Assembly: GCF_001679925.1 (NCBI RefSeq) | Contig: NZ_LYUZ01000068.1 | Coordinates: forward strand, 1 to 58,467 | DNA from: Leisingera sp. JC1 | GTDB lineage: Bacteria; Pseudomonadota; Alphaproteobacteria; Rhodobacterales; Rhodobacteraceae | Reading direction: 5' to 3' | Length of the DNA: 58,467 nt | In this document: one piece after another, positions 20,876-30,356 of the stretch | Numbering within the stretch: the first letter of the stretch is position 1 | Layout of the letters: each line of letters opens with the position of its first letter | The notes under the pieces: model-generated | What the model saw: the letters and a program-made list of their open reading frames with translations, nothing else | The model's database searches: none | Told to the model about the DNA's origin: nothing | Translations under genes and position numbers: made by a program

Positions 20876-21652
20876 TTATCCCCAGAAGGCGGCTACGGCC
20901 AGGAACATGGCCGCTGCTCCCAGCATACCGTCGAACCGGTCGAACAGACCGCCGTGCCCGGGAATCAGCGCGCTGGAATCCTTGACGCCCATCTTGCGCT
21001 TCAGGGCACTTTCCGCCACGTCGCCGGCCTGGCTGGCCATCGACAGCAGAACCGACAGCACGACAAAGCCAAATCCCTGCCCCATCTGCGCGGCAAAGAT
21101 TGCCCCGACGATGGCGGCCGCAATCCAACCCGAGGCGGTGCCGCTCCAGGTTTTCTTGGGGCTGACTCGGGGCCAGAACTTTGGCCCGCCAATAGCCTTG
21201 CCTGCAAAATACCCGGCCACATCCGTGGCCACAACGATGCAGATCAGCCACAGCATCCAAGCCATGCCCATCTGACCGCGCAGCCAGATGAAGCCAAAGC
21301 CCGCCAGCAGCACCCAAAGGGCAAAACCTGTGAAGTACTGCCGCCGTTCGCTGATCTGGCTATACCCGGCAGCTACTGGTGCCGCCAGGACCGGCAGCAC
21401 CCACAAGGCGGGCAGCAGGGACGCCAGCAGCACCGCGACAGCTGAAATGGCGCCCAGCTGCAGGGCCGTGCCGCTGCGCGCAGGCGCCAGCATCCGCACC
21501 AGTTCCCACACCATGCCGCCGCAGCAAAGCGCGATCACTGCATTGAAGACCACCCCGCCAGTCCAGACGGCAAAACCACCTGCCGCTATCATGACCGCAG
21601 CAGACAAGGCGCGCGGCAAAAGATCCGCCCAGCGGTCCTTGGCGCCGTTCAT
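20876..21652 (-). CDS. cdsA: Phosphatidate cytidylyltransferase
   Basis: CdsA makes CDP-diacylglycerol from phosphatidate and CTP, the branch point for all phospholipids. The 258-residue polytopic membrane protein has about seven hydrophobic segments. It carries the family signature near the C-terminus: VGVKDSSALIPGHGGLFDR followed by DGMLG. Its ATG overlaps the uppS stop by 4 bases, the standard uppS-cdsA arrangement. Confidence 0.95.
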   Translation of the reverse strand: MNGAKDRWADLLPRALSAAVMIAAGGFAVWTGGVVFNAVIALCCGGMVWELVRMLAPARSGTALQLGAISAVAVLLASLLPALWVLPVLAAPVAAGYSQISERRQYFTGFALWVLLAGFGFIWLRGQMGMAWMLWLICIVVATDVAGYFAGKAIGGPKFWPRVSPKKTWSGTASGWIAAAIVGAIFAAQMGQGFGFVVLSVLLSMASQAGDVAESALKRKMGVKDSSALIPGHGGLFDRFDGMLGAAAMFLAVAAFWG

Positions 21653-22407
21653 GCCTTAACCGCCCCGAACCGGCGGTCGCGGCGGCCAAAGCTGTTGCAC
21701 AGCCGCTCCATTTCTTCCGCTGTGAAATCGGGCCACAGCGTGTCAATGAATTCGTATTCTGCATAGGCCGACTGCCACAGCAGGAAGTTGGAGATCCGCG
21801 CCTCGCCGCTGGTACGGATCACCAGATCCGGGTCCGGCAGCACATGTGTGTCCAAATAGCGCGGCAGTGTTTCCTCATCGACGTCCTCGGGGTTCAGGCG
21901 GCCCTCAGCCACATCCCGTGCCAGCCGTTTGGTGGCGCGGGCCACCTCGTCGCGGCCGCCGTAGTTCAGCGCGATGGTCAGCTGGGTGCCGCTGTTGCCC
22001 TCGGTCTTGCGCTCCAGCTTGTCCATGAGACCGGTCAGTTTGGCGTCGAGCCGCACCCGGTCGCCAATGAACCGAACCCGCACATTTTTTTCCGCCAGGG
22101 CATTCATTTCCTTGGAGATATAACGGCGGAACAGGCTCATCAAACCGGTAACTTCGGTTTGCGTGCGCTTCCAGTTCTCTGTCGAGAAGGCAAAAATGGT
22201 CAGGTATTCCACGCCCAAATCAGGGCAGCACTCGACAACTTCACGGACCCGGCGCGCGCCGGCATGGTGGCCGAACAGCCGCGGCCGCCCCCGGGCCTGT
22301 GCCCAGCGGCCATTGCCATCCATGATGATGGCAACATGGCGCGGGCCGGTGCGGGCCGCCGGAGCTTCTCCGGCTGCACGCACTTGCGGGTTTGCGTCTC
22401 CTGGCAT
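21649..22407 (-). CDS. uppS: Undecaprenyl diphosphate synthase
   Basis: UppS condenses isopentenyl units on farnesyl diphosphate to give the C55 carrier for peptidoglycan and O-antigen. The 252-residue protein has the catalytic Asp in AIIMDGNGRWAQARG, the IFAFSTENWKR block, LTIALNYGGRDE and VIRTSGEARISNFLLWQ. An extra 20 or so residues precede the conserved start. It lies 10 bases after frr. Confidence 0.96.
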   Translation of the reverse strand: MPGDANPQVRAAGEAPAARTGPRHVAIIMDGNGRWAQARGRPRLFGHHAGARRVREVVECCPDLGVEYLTIFAFSTENWKRTQTEVTGLMSLFRRYISKEMNALAEKNVRVRFIGDRVRLDAKLTGLMDKLERKTEGNSGTQLTIALNYGGRDEVARATKRLARDVAEGRLNPEDVDEETLPRYLDTHVLPDPDLVIRTSGEARISNFLLWQSAYAEYEFIDTLWPDFTAEEMERLCNSFGRRDRRFGAVKA

Positions 22408-22416
22408 TACAGCCCG

Positions 22417-22980
22417 TCAGACCTGCATGATCTCGGCTTGCTTGGTCTCAAGCGCCTCGTCCACATGCTTGATCATGGCGTCTGTCAGGTCCTGAACCTC
22501 GGCTTCCCAGAACTTCTGGTCGTCTTCCGACATGCCATCGGCTTTGGCTTTCTTGATCTGGTCCATGCCGTCGCGGCGCACGTTGCGGATCGACACCCGG
22601 GCGTGCTCGGCGTACTGGCCGGCAACCTTGCCCAGCTCGCGGCGGCGTTCCTCGTTCAGCTCCGGGATCGGCAGCATGATGATGGTGCCGTTAAGCTGCG
22701 GGTTGATGCCCAGGCCGGATTCGCGGATCGCCTTCTCCACCTTACCTACCAGGCCTTTGTCCCAGACGTTGATGGTGACCATGCGCGGCTCCGGCACGTT
22801 CACGGTGCCAACCTGGTTGATCGGCGTCATTGAGCCGTACGCATCCACCATCACCGGCTCCAGCATCGAAGCCGAGGCCCGGCCGGTGCGCAGCGAGGCG
22901 AATTCGGTGCGCAGGTTGGCCATGGCGCCTTCCATGCGGCGTTTCAGATCGTCGGTATCCAGTTCAAAATCATCAGACAT
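22417..22980 (-). CDS. frr: Ribosome recycling factor
   Basis: Frr splits post-termination ribosomes with EF-G. The 187-residue product shows the three-helix bundle pattern with [37 protein letters not shown] and [16 protein letters not shown]. It follows pyrH on the same strand with 230 bases between, where a terminator-like hairpin and a second inverted repeat suggest its own promoter. Confidence 0.97.
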   Translation of the reverse strand: MSDDFELDTDDLKRRMEGAMANLRTEFASLRTGRASASMLEPVMVDAYGSMTPINQVGTVNVPEPRMVTINVWDKGLVGKVEKAIRESGLGINPQLNGTIIMLPIPELNEERRRELGKVAGQYAEHARVSIRNVRRDGMDQIKKAKADGMSEDDQKFWEAEVQDLTDAMIKHVDEALETKQAEIMQV

Positions 22981-23008
22981 GCTGCTCTCTCCCCTTATCT
23001 GAGGCGGT

Positions 23009-23036
23009 CTTCCATTGGCTCATAAGCCATTGGAAG
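23009..23036 (-). promoter_or_regulatory. Imperfect inverted repeat upstream of frr
   Basis: Two 12-base arms (23009-23020 and 23025-23036) with a CATA spacer and one central mismatch lie about 30 bases before the frr start. They could be an operator or a leader hairpin. I know of no matching regulator. Confidence 0.35.
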
Positions 23037-23158
23037 GCTGATGTATAGCGATCAAGCGGAGGATTCGCCGCCGCCGGTGCTGCAAGATTTAGCCTGCCCG
23101 CGGCGGAATTCACTGTTTTGATCCTGCCGCATTGGCTCAGGCTTTGGCCTGACAAGCA

Positions 23159-23189
23159 AAACCGCCAGCGTTCTGAACGCCAGCGGTTT
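23159..23189 (-). terminator. Terminator-like hairpin after pyrH
   Basis: AAACCGC/GCGGTTT and an inner GCGTT/AACGC stem, separated by a CA/CA internal loop, are followed on the minus strand by a short T run. It lies 22 bases past the pyrH stop and separates pyrH from frr. Confidence 0.6.
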
Positions 23190-23210
23190 CACAAGGGCCG
23201 TTTCAGAACC

Positions 23211-23960
23211 TCAGCCCTGCACCTTGGTATAAGTGCCTTCACCTGACAGGATGCCGCGGAAGCCGCCCGGTTCATCCAGCGGGAAGACGATCAGCGGCAG
23301 GTTGTTGTCGCGCGCCAGGGCGATGGCAGAGGCGTCCATGACCTTCAGGCGCTTGGCAAATACGTCGTCATAGCTGATCTCATCATAACGGACCGCATCG
23401 GCGTGTTCCTTGGGATCTTTGTCATAGATCCCGTCCACCCCGTTCTTACCCATGAAGATCGCCTCGCAGGCCATCTCATTGGCGCGCAGGGTCGCGGCAG
23501 TGTCGGTGGTGAAATAGGGGTTGCCGGTGCCTGCCGCAAAGATGCAGACCCGTTTCTTCTCCAGGTGGCGCACGGCGCGGCGGCGGATGTAGGGCTCCGC
23601 CACCTCATCCATGCGGATCGCTGAGATCACCCGGGTGAACACCCCCAGCCCTTCCAGCGCCGACTGCATTGCCAGCGCGTTCATCACCGTGGCCAGCATC
23701 CCCATGTAATCGGCGGTGGTGCGCTCCATCCCCTGCGCCGAGCCCGAGAGGCCGCGGAAGATGTTGCCGCCGCCGATCACCATGCAGATTTCCACCCCCA
23801 TATCGTGCACGGTCTTCACCTCGCGGGCGATGCGCTGCACTGTCGGCGGATGCAGGCCGAACCCCTGGTCGCCCATCAGTGCCTCGCCCGAAATTTTCAG
23901 CATGACGCGTTTATAGGCGGCGGCCGGATCCAGTTCCGGCTTTTCTTGCGGTTGAGGCAT
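23211..23960 (-). CDS. pyrH: UMP kinase
   Basis: PyrH phosphorylates UMP to UDP as a hexamer regulated by UTP and GTP. The 249-residue protein has [33 protein letters not shown]-like [28 protein letters not shown] and [12 protein letters not shown], all typical of bacterial UMP kinases. It is divergent from miaA and leads the leftward envelope and translation run. Confidence 0.97.
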   Translation of the reverse strand: MPQPQEKPELDPAAAYKRVMLKISGEALMGDQGFGLHPPTVQRIAREVKTVHDMGVEICMVIGGGNIFRGLSGSAQGMERTTADYMGMLATVMNALAMQSALEGLGVFTRVISAIRMDEVAEPYIRRRAVRHLEKKRVCIFAAGTGNPYFTTDTAATLRANEMACEAIFMGKNGVDGIYDKDPKEHADAVRYDEISYDDVFAKRLKVMDASAIALARDNNLPLIVFPLDEPGGFRGILSGEGTYTKVQG

Positions 23961-24089
23961 GTTGCGCTCCAGAAGATGTGAGGGTTAATTTGCGCGGCAA
24001 AATGAAGTAAATCGCTGGCGGTTTCAATCCGCGCAGCGCAGTTTCCGCGCATATTTGCGGAACACGCCCAAGAGACGGACCGCATCCCG

Positions 24090-24950
24090 ATGAACCTGCC
24101 CGACATTGATCCCGGCAAACCTGTGCTGATTGCTGGCCCTACAGCCTCAGGAAAGTCCGCGCTGGCGCTGGATATTGCTGCCCGTCAGGGCGGTGTCATC
24201 GTCAACGCAGATGCAAGCCAGGTCTACGATTGCTGGCGCGTGATCACCGCCCGCCCCTCAGCGGTGGAAGAGGCCCAGGCGCCGCATGCGCTTTACGGGC
24301 ATGTGCCCTTTGACGCGGAATATTCTGCCGGCCATTGGCTGCGCGAGGTGCTGCCGCTTCTGAACGGGCCGGACCGGCCGATCATCGTCGGCGGCACCGG
24401 CCTCTATTTCACCGCCCTGACAGAGGGCATGGCCGAGATCCCCGCCACGCCGCCCGCGGTGCGGGCCGAAGCTGACAGCCTGCCGCTGGAGACGCTGCGG
24501 GCAGAACTTGATACGGAAACCGCGAGCCGCATCGATCTGATGAATCGCGCCCGGGTGCAGCGCGCCTGGGAAGTGCTGAAAACCACCGGGCGCCCCCTAG
24601 CCCGCTGGCAGGACGACACCCCTGCCCCTGCCCTGCCCCTGGAGAACTGCACGCCAATGGTTCTGAACTCTGACAAAACCTGGCTGGAGGACCGCATCCG
24701 GCGGCGCTTCGGCCTGATGCTGGATCAGGGTGCCATGGCAGAAATCGAGGCCATGCGCGGCCGCTACGATCCGGTTCTGCCCTCCTGCAAGGCCATCGGC
24801 GTCCCGGAACTGGTGGGCTACGCCGAAGGGCATCTCACGCTGGAGGAAGCTGAAGAGCGCGCCGCCGTCGCCACCCGGCAGTTTGCCAAACGCCAGCGCA
24901 GCTGGTTCCGCGCCCGGATGAAAAACTGGCACCAGATCACACTGGGCTGA
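24090..24950 (+). CDS. miaA: tRNA dimethylallyltransferase MiaA
   Basis: MiaA adds a dimethylallyl group to A37 of tRNAs that read UNN codons. The 286-residue protein has the P-loop [13 protein letters not shown] near residue 14, then [19 protein letters not shown]. After it come [11 protein letters not shown] and [14 protein letters not shown] with the arginine-rich [18 protein letters not shown]. It uses the same isoprenoid pool as dxr and uppS nearby, but it is divergent from them and probably transcribed alone. Confidence 0.96.
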   Translation: MNLPDIDPGKPVLIAGPTASGKSALALDIAARQGGVIVNADASQVYDCWRVITARPSAVEEAQAPHALYGHVPFDAEYSAGHWLREVLPLLNGPDRPIIVGGTGLYFTALTEGMAEIPATPPAVRAEADSLPLETLRAELDTETASRIDLMNRARVQRAWEVLKTTGRPLARWQDDTPAPALPLENCTPMVLNSDKTWLEDRIRRRFGLMLDQGAMAEIEAMRGRYDPVLPSCKAIGVPELVGYAEGHLTLEEAEERAAVATRQFAKRQRSWFRARMKNWHQITLG

Positions 24951-25080
24951 GAAGGAGGTGTCAGCCGCCAGCCCGTAAAGTTTTCAGCATTTCCGGTGCC
25001 GGCAAGCGGAAACTTGCCAGAATCAGCAATCCATGAGCTGTTTCAGCCACCGACACCGGATCCTCTGCCAAAATTTGCTC

Positions 25081-25884
25081 ATGCCATTCGATTCAGATTT
25101 CCCGAGAGAGTTTCACGCTGCACCGCTGGTGCGGCTAGCTCCGGACGGCAGCTGGCAGACCCGTCTTGCACACAGCCGCTGCGACCACCTGCTGATCTGG
25201 ATCACCCGCGGTCAGGGGCGTCTTTTCCTGAACGGCGAGCAGCGCGGCTTCGGGCTGCATAGCGTCATCTTCATTCCCGCCGGCACCCTGTGGTCCGCGG
25301 ATTTCGGCCGCCAGTGCCTGGGACAGGTGCTGGCGATGTCGGGCCCCTTGCTGCCGCCATTCCCCGGGGAGCCGATGCACAAGAGGTTCGCCAGCCTGCA
25401 GGAGCAGACCAGCCTGGCCGGGCACTTCGAGGCCATCAGCCGCGAACAGTCCGCACGCGAACCGCATTGGAACCGTGCCGTGCAGGCCCGGTGCGAGCTC
25501 GCCGCCATTGCCCTTCAGCGCCAGCCGGGGGCAGCGGGCAAGCTGACCGCAGCGCAGCGCCTCTGCCGGGCCTATTGCCAGCGCATTGCCGGCCTCCAGG
25601 CTGGTCAGCTCAGCATGGCAGAACACGCGGCGGCCCTGAATGTGACGCCGACGCATCTGACCCGGGTATGCAAGGCCGCGGCCGGCAAGACCGCAGCCGC
25701 CCTGCTGACAGAGCGCCAGCTGCATGCCGCGCGCACCCTGCTGATCTCTTCCGAACTGCCTATTCGCGACATCGCTGTCCGGCTGGGCTTTGGCAGCGCC
25801 GCCTATTTCACCCGCTTTATCTCTCAGCACACCGGCCAGCCTCCCAGCGAATTGCGCGAATCTGCCCGCAGAAGACCGCAATAG
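25081..25884 (+). CDS. AraC-family transcriptional regulator
   Basis: This is a 267-residue regulator with an N-terminal cupin-like sensor (RCDHLLIWITRGQGRLFLNG then IFIPAGTLWS) and two C-terminal helix-turn-helices. The first is AEHAAALNVTPTHLTRVCKA; the second is LPIRDIAVRLGFGSAAYFTR followed by FISQHTGQPPSELR. ATG 25081 begins the conserved part; ATG 25033 would add 16 residues, and neither has a good ribosome site. The inducer is unknown. It lies 309 bases upstream of a peptide-type ABC importer on the same strand and could control it, which is inference. Confidence 0.88.
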   Translation: MPFDSDFPREFHAAPLVRLAPDGSWQTRLAHSRCDHLLIWITRGQGRLFLNGEQRGFGLHSVIFIPAGTLWSADFGRQCLGQVLAMSGPLLPPFPGEPMHKRFASLQEQTSLAGHFEAISREQSAREPHWNRAVQARCELAAIALQRQPGAAGKLTAAQRLCRAYCQRIAGLQAGQLSMAEHAAALNVTPTHLTRVCKAAAGKTAAALLTERQLHAARTLLISSELPIRDIAVRLGFGSAAYFTRFISQHTGQPPSELRESARRRPQ

Positions 25885-26193
25885 CCTGATCCCTCAGCAG
25901 TTTCCCGCCACACCGCCGTGCGGGCCGTAATTTCCCCCGATTGCCTGCCTCCAGTACTGGGCAGTTTTGAACAGTATGCGGATGTATGCCGCCCCGAATA
26001 ATAAAACCGACGCCGGAAATGTCGTATTTTTACACGGAAACGACGAAACTGTGCATTGACGAAACGCTGTATCTCTGCCGGAATGCAGGCATGGGGAAAC
26101 TTTAATCCAAAACTCGAACCATAATCGCCCGGCCAGCCGCTGGGCCAATACCCGTTTCGCAAAAAGACAGAACGGTATGACAGGGAGACCTAA
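25885..26193 (+). promoter_or_regulatory. Upstream region of the ABC importer with GACGAAAC direct repeats
   Basis: No gene is visible in these 309 bases. GACGAAAC occurs twice in the same orientation, at 26042 and 26058, 16 bases apart. The second copy overlaps TTGACG (26056), which could be a -35, but no good -10 follows. The binding-protein start at 26194 has a GGGAGA ribosome site. Confidence 0.4.
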
Positions 26194-27858
26194 ATGACCA
26201 AAGACACAATCAACGGAGCCCCGATCCATTGGGCCGCCAAGATGCACGCCAAAGAAGTGCTGGACGGCAAGCTGGACCGCCGGGAATTCCTGACCCGCGC
26301 CACCTCGCTTGGCGTCACCGCAGCAGCGGCCTATGGCATGATCGGCCTGGCTGCCCCTGTGAAAGCCGCAGAAGAAAAGCAGCAAGGCGGCACCCTGCGT
26401 GTGCAGACCGAAGTCCGCCCGCTGAAGGACCCGCGCACCTTTGACTGGTCGCAAATGGCCAACAAGACCCGCGGCACCATCGAATACCTGGTGGAATACA
26501 ACAATGACGGCTCCTTCACCGGCATGCTGCTGGAAAGCTGGGAAATCAACGAAGACGCCACCGTCTACACCCTGAACGTCCGCCAGGGCGTCAAGTGGAA
26601 CAACGGCGACGACTTCACCGCCGAAGATGTTGCCCGCAACATCGCCGGCTGGTGCGACAAGGGCCTGGAAGGCAACTCTATGGCCGGCCGTTTCGCAACC
26701 CTGATCGACACTGAAACCGGCCAGGCAGCCGAAGGCGCGATCGAGGTGGTCGACAGCCACACGGTCAAACTGAACCTGCCGGCCTCCGACATTTCGCTGA
26801 TCGCAGGCATGGCCGACTATCCGGCGGCCATCGTGCATTCCTCCTTCCAGACCAACGACTTCACCCAGAATGTTGGCACCGGCCCGTTCCTGCTGACCGA
26901 GCTGGAAGTCGGCGTGCGCGCGGTGCTGCAGCGCAACGACGACCACACCTGGTGGGGCGAGGCAATCTATGGCAAGCCGGCGCTCGACACCATCGAATAC
27001 GTCGATTTCGGCACCGACCCGTCCTCCTGGCTGGCGGCGCTGGAATCCGACGAAGTCGACATGCTCTATGAATCGGTCGGCGAATTCATCGACGTGATGG
27101 ACGGCCTCGGCTACAAGAAGTCCGAAGTTGTGACCATGTCCTCGATCGTGATCCGCACCAACCAGCTGGCGGAAATCGACGGCAAGAAACCCTATGCTGA
27201 CAAGCGCGTCCGCAAGGCGATCCAGATGGCGGTCGACAACTCCGTCTGCCTGGAGCTTGGCTACGGCGGTCGCGGCGAAACTGCGGAAAACCACCATGTC
27301 GGCCCGATCCACCCGGAATACGCCGAACTGCCGCCGCAGAAGGTTGATCCCGCCGGTGCCAAGGCGCTGATGGAAGAAGCCGGCATGATGGATTTCGAGC
27401 ATGAGATCCTGTCGATCGACGACGACTGGCGCCGGAACACCACCGACGCGGTGGCAGCACAGCTGCGCGACGCTGGCTTCAAGGTGAAACGGACCGTTCT
27501 GCCCGGCTCGACCTTCTGGAACGACTGGGCCAAATACCCGTTCTCCTCGACCAACTGGAACCACCGCCCGCTGGGCGTTCAGATCTGGGCGCTGGCGTAC
27601 AAATCCGGCGAAGCCTGGAACGAATTCGGCTGGGAAAACCCGGAGTTCGACGCCTTGCTAGCAGAAGCCCTGTCCATTGCTGACGCTGACAAGCGCCGCG
27701 AAATCTCTGCCAAGGGCCAGGCTCTGATCCAGGAAGAGGGCGTGACCATCCAGCCCTACTGGCGCTCGCTCTACCGCCACATGCGCGAAGGTGTTGTCGG
27801 TGCCGACATGCACATCTCCTTCGAGCATCACCACTACAAGTGGGGCTGGGCAGCCTAA
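26194..27858 (+). CDS. Tat-type ABC substrate-binding protein, family 5 (oligopeptide/dipeptide type)
   Basis: This is the periplasmic receptor of the ABC importer encoded downstream. The 554-residue protein has a long n-region with a twin-arginine motif DRREFLTRA (R29-R30), a hydrophobic stretch and a likely cut after VKA near residue 58, so it should be exported folded. The mature part follows the SBP_bac_5 pattern: [61 protein letters not shown]. Family members bind peptides, nickel, opines or sugars; sequence alone does not settle the ligand. A strong hairpin follows the stop. Confidence 0.9.
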   Translation: MTKDTINGAPIHWAAKMHAKEVLDGKLDRREFLTRATSLGVTAAAAYGMIGLAAPVKAAEEKQQGGTLRVQTEVRPLKDPRTFDWSQMANKTRGTIEYLVEYNNDGSFTGMLLESWEINEDATVYTLNVRQGVKWNNGDDFTAEDVARNIAGWCDKGLEGNSMAGRFATLIDTETGQAAEGAIEVVDSHTVKLNLPASDISLIAGMADYPAAIVHSSFQTNDFTQNVGTGPFLLTELEVGVRAVLQRNDDHTWWGEAIYGKPALDTIEYVDFGTDPSSWLAALESDEVDMLYESVGEFIDVMDGLGYKKSEVVTMSSIVIRTNQLAEIDGKKPYADKRVRKAIQMAVDNSVCLELGYGGRGETAENHHVGPIHPEYAELPPQKVDPAGAKALMEEAGMMDFEHEILSIDDDWRRNTTDAVAAQLRDAGFKVKRTVLPGSTFWNDWAKYPFSSTNWNHRPLGVQIWALAYKSGEAWNEFGWENPEFDALLAEALSIADADKRREISAKGQALIQEEGVTIQPYWRSLYRHMREGVVGADMHISFEHHHYKWGWAA

Positions 27859-27880
27859 GCCCGACCGGCTCCTGACTCTT

Positions 27881-27906
27881 GCACCGCCCCTCCTCCGGGG
27901 CGGTGC
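27881..27906 (+). terminator. Stem-loop between binding-protein and permease genes
   Basis: A perfect 10-bp stem GCACCGCCCC/GGGGCGGTGC with a TCCTCC loop sits 22 bases after the binding-protein stop, followed only by TTTCC. It probably attenuates read-through or shields the upstream mRNA so that the binding protein is made in excess. Confidence 0.65.
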
Positions 27907-27977
27907 TTTCCAGCTCAAAAGATAAGAGACCCGCCCCTTGAGCCGGGTCCGATCCGCCAGACTGACAGGGGACCCAA

Positions 27978-29030
27978 ATGGGACTTTTCATTCTCCGCCG
28001 TTCGGGCGTGATGCTGCTGACGGCCCTGTGCCTGACGTTCATCGTGTTCTTCCTCACGAACCTCTACCCAAACCTCGAAAAACTCGCCAAAACCCAGGGC
28101 AACTTCCGCATGTCGGATGAGGCCGTGGCCAGCTGGCTGGACGCCAACGGCTATGGCGGATCCATGGTTTCGAAATACGGGCAATGGCTGGGCGTTCTGC
28201 CAGGCTGGACCCGCGAGACCGAGAAAGGGTTCACCGGCCGCTGCATGACCGGCGCGGTCAGCGCTGAGGAAGCCGCCGAAGCGCCGACCTTCTGCGGCAT
28301 TCTGCAAGGCGACTGGGGCTATTCGACCCGGTTCAAGGATGAAGTCTCCACCATCATCGCAGAACGGCTCGGCAATACAGGCCGCCTGATGTTCTGGGTG
28401 CTGGTGCTGATGGTGCCTTCTGCCCTGATCATCGGGGTGCTGGCGGGCATGCGAGAAGGCTCTGTCACCGACCGAAGCCTTTCAACCGCCTCTATCCTGA
28501 CCACGGCAACACCCGAATATGTTTCCGGCGTGATCTTCATCGCCGTGTTCACATCCTCCACCGTGGGCCTCAAGTGGTTCAAGGGCACCGCCACCTCGGC
28601 GATGGACAACCCGAACTTCGAGAACTTCTTTCTGCCGGTGCTGACCATCGCGCTTTACGGCATGGGCTATATCGCCCGGATGACCCGCGCCTCGATGACT
28701 GAGGTGATGACCGCCCAATACATCCGCACCGCCCGGCTCAAGGGCGTGAGCTTTCACAACATCGTTCTGAAGCACGCGCTGCGGAACGCACTGATTGCCC
28801 CCTTCACCGTCATCATGCTGCAGTTCCCCTGGCTGCTGAACGGCGTGGTGATTGTCGAGACCCTGTTCAACTACAAGGGCTTCGGCTGGATCCTGGTGGA
28901 AGCCGCGGGCAACAACGACATTGAACTGCTGCTGGCCGTTTCCGTGGTCTCAGTCTTCGTGGTGCTGATCACCCAGCTGATCTCCGACATCGGCTATGTG
29001 TATCTGAACCCGCGTATCCGGATCTCTTAA
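27978..29030 (+). CDS. Peptide-type ABC transporter permease (DppB-like)
   Basis: This is the first inner-membrane subunit of the importer. The 350-residue protein has an N-terminal membrane segment (VMLLTALCLTFIVFFLTNLY), a roughly 100-residue periplasmic loop longer than usual for DppB, and then five membrane segments. The ATPase-contact EAA loop reads YIRTARLKGVSFHNIVLKHALRN in two overlapping parts. GDWGYSTRF before the core is typical of DppB-class permeases. A GGGGA site precedes ATG. The second permease follows after 15 bases. Confidence 0.92.
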   Translation: MGLFILRRSGVMLLTALCLTFIVFFLTNLYPNLEKLAKTQGNFRMSDEAVASWLDANGYGGSMVSKYGQWLGVLPGWTRETEKGFTGRCMTGAVSAEEAAEAPTFCGILQGDWGYSTRFKDEVSTIIAERLGNTGRLMFWVLVLMVPSALIIGVLAGMREGSVTDRSLSTASILTTATPEYVSGVIFIAVFTSSTVGLKWFKGTATSAMDNPNFENFFLPVLTIALYGMGYIARMTRASMTEVMTAQYIRTARLKGVSFHNIVLKHALRNALIAPFTVIMLQFPWLLNGVVIVETLFNYKGFGWILVEAAGNNDIELLLAVSVVSVFVVLITQLISDIGYVYLNPRIRIS

Positions 29031-29045
29031 GGAAGGCAGCAGAGC

Positions 29046-30260
29046 ATGGAACCTCTTAGCACACTCGAAATTGCGGGGCGTATCATCTACCAGCTGTCCC
29101 CGGTTTGGTTTTCACTGGTAATCCTCTACGCAGCCTCCATCGGCTTCAAACGGCGGCTGGGCCTTTACGGCAAGCTGTTTGACAGCCCCATCGGCATGAT
29201 CGGCTTTGGCCTGGTGATGTTCTGGGTGTTCACCGGCATCTACGGCGCCATGGACATGATCATTACCCATGACCCGCTGGTGCAGGTCTCGGGCATGAAG
29301 AACAAGGTCCCCGGCACCCCGATGAACGGCGCCACCGAAGCGGACTACCCCTATTACCTGCTGGGCGGCGACAACCTGGCACGCGACGTGTTCAGCCGCC
29401 TGGTCAAGGGCGCCTGGGAAGTTATCAAGATCGCCCCTATGGCAGCCGTCTTTGCCTTCATGGTGGGGATCACCCTGGGCCTGCCCGCGGGCTACTACGG
29501 CGGACGCCTGGACACCACGCTGTCCTTTGCCGCCAACCTGATCCTGGCTTTCCCGGTGATCCTGTTGTTCTACCTGCTGGTCACGCCTGAAATCGTCGCC
29601 ACCGGTGTTCCGAACTACATGGCGATCGTTCTGTTCATCTTCCCGATCGTCTTTGTCGGGGTGCTGCTGAACTCGCGCTATTACACCCGGCCCAAGGTGC
29701 GCAACCTGGTACTGCCGCTGGTTCTGGGGATTATCATCTGGTTCTACCTGCAGCTGGTCTCCAACGGCGGCTACCTGATCAACACCCCCGCCTATTCGAT
29801 CCCGGGCCTGCCCCGCGTGATGGATATGTTCGACATTCCCGGCGGTATCCTGGTGGTGTTCGTCTCGGTGGTCTTCGTCAACTCGCCCACGGTGTTCCGT
29901 ATCGTGCGCGGCCTGACACTGGACATCAAAACCCGCGACTATGTGGCGGCTGCCCAGACCCGCGGCGAAGGCCCCTGGTACATCATGCTGTGGGAAATCC
30001 TGCCGAATGCCCGCGGGCCGCTGATCGTCGATTTCTGCCTGCGCATCGGCTACACCACCATCCTCTTGGGTACCCTCGGCTTCTTCGGCCTTGGCCTGCC
30101 GCCGGAAAGCCCGGACTGGGGTTCCACGATCAATGACGGCCGCAAGCTGCTGTCGATCTACCTGCACCCGGCACTGCCGCCCGCGTTTGCGCTGCTGACG
30201 CTGGTTCTGGGCCTCAACCTGCTGGCCGACGGCCTGCGCGAGGAAAGCCTGAAGGATTGA
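29046..30260 (+). CDS. Peptide-type ABC transporter permease (DppC-like)
   Basis: This is the second permease of the importer, 404 residues, which is long for DppC (about 300). It has several N-terminal hydrophobic segments, GGDNLARDVFSRLVKGAWE typical of DppC, and an extra membrane region in the middle (VRNLVLPLVLGIIIWFYLQL). The EAA loop is TRDYVAAAQTRGEGPWYIML-like, near residue 300. FFGLGLPPESPDWGSTINDG closes the core as in other DppC proteins. The GGAAGG ribosome site is good. A palindromic repeat separates it from the ATPase gene. Confidence 0.92.
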   Translation: MEPLSTLEIAGRIIYQLSPVWFSLVILYAASIGFKRRLGLYGKLFDSPIGMIGFGLVMFWVFTGIYGAMDMIITHDPLVQVSGMKNKVPGTPMNGATEADYPYYLLGGDNLARDVFSRLVKGAWEVIKIAPMAAVFAFMVGITLGLPAGYYGGRLDTTLSFAANLILAFPVILLFYLLVTPEIVATGVPNYMAIVLFIFPIVFVGVLLNSRYYTRPKVRNLVLPLVLGIIIWFYLQLVSNGGYLINTPAYSIPGLPRVMDMFDIPGGILVVFVSVVFVNSPTVFRIVRGLTLDIKTRDYVAAAQTRGEGPWYIMLWEILPNARGPLIVDFCLRIGYTTILLGTLGFFGLGLPPESPDWGSTINDGRKLLSIYLHPALPPAFALLTLVLGLNLLADGLREESLKD

Positions 30261-30271
30261 TCCAAACCGGC

Positions 30272-30297
30272 GGGACCGGGGGCTGGCCCCCGGTCCC
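30272..30297. repeat. Palindromic hairpin between permease and ATPase genes
   Basis: Eleven-base arms GGGACCGGGGG (30272-30282) and its exact complement (30287-30297) flank a CTGG loop. There is no T tract, so it is more like a REP-type repeat than a terminator. Confidence 0.7.
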
Positions 30298-30356
30298 CCG
30301 GGATACTTGGAGCAAGAGGAAAGATGGATTTCCCGCTCCAACAGGGAGAAAACAAA

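Noticed and set aside
25894-27564. 556-codon minus-strand open frame
   Set aside because: It is antisense to the Tat-type binding protein, whose sense frame has clear family motifs and a ribosome site.
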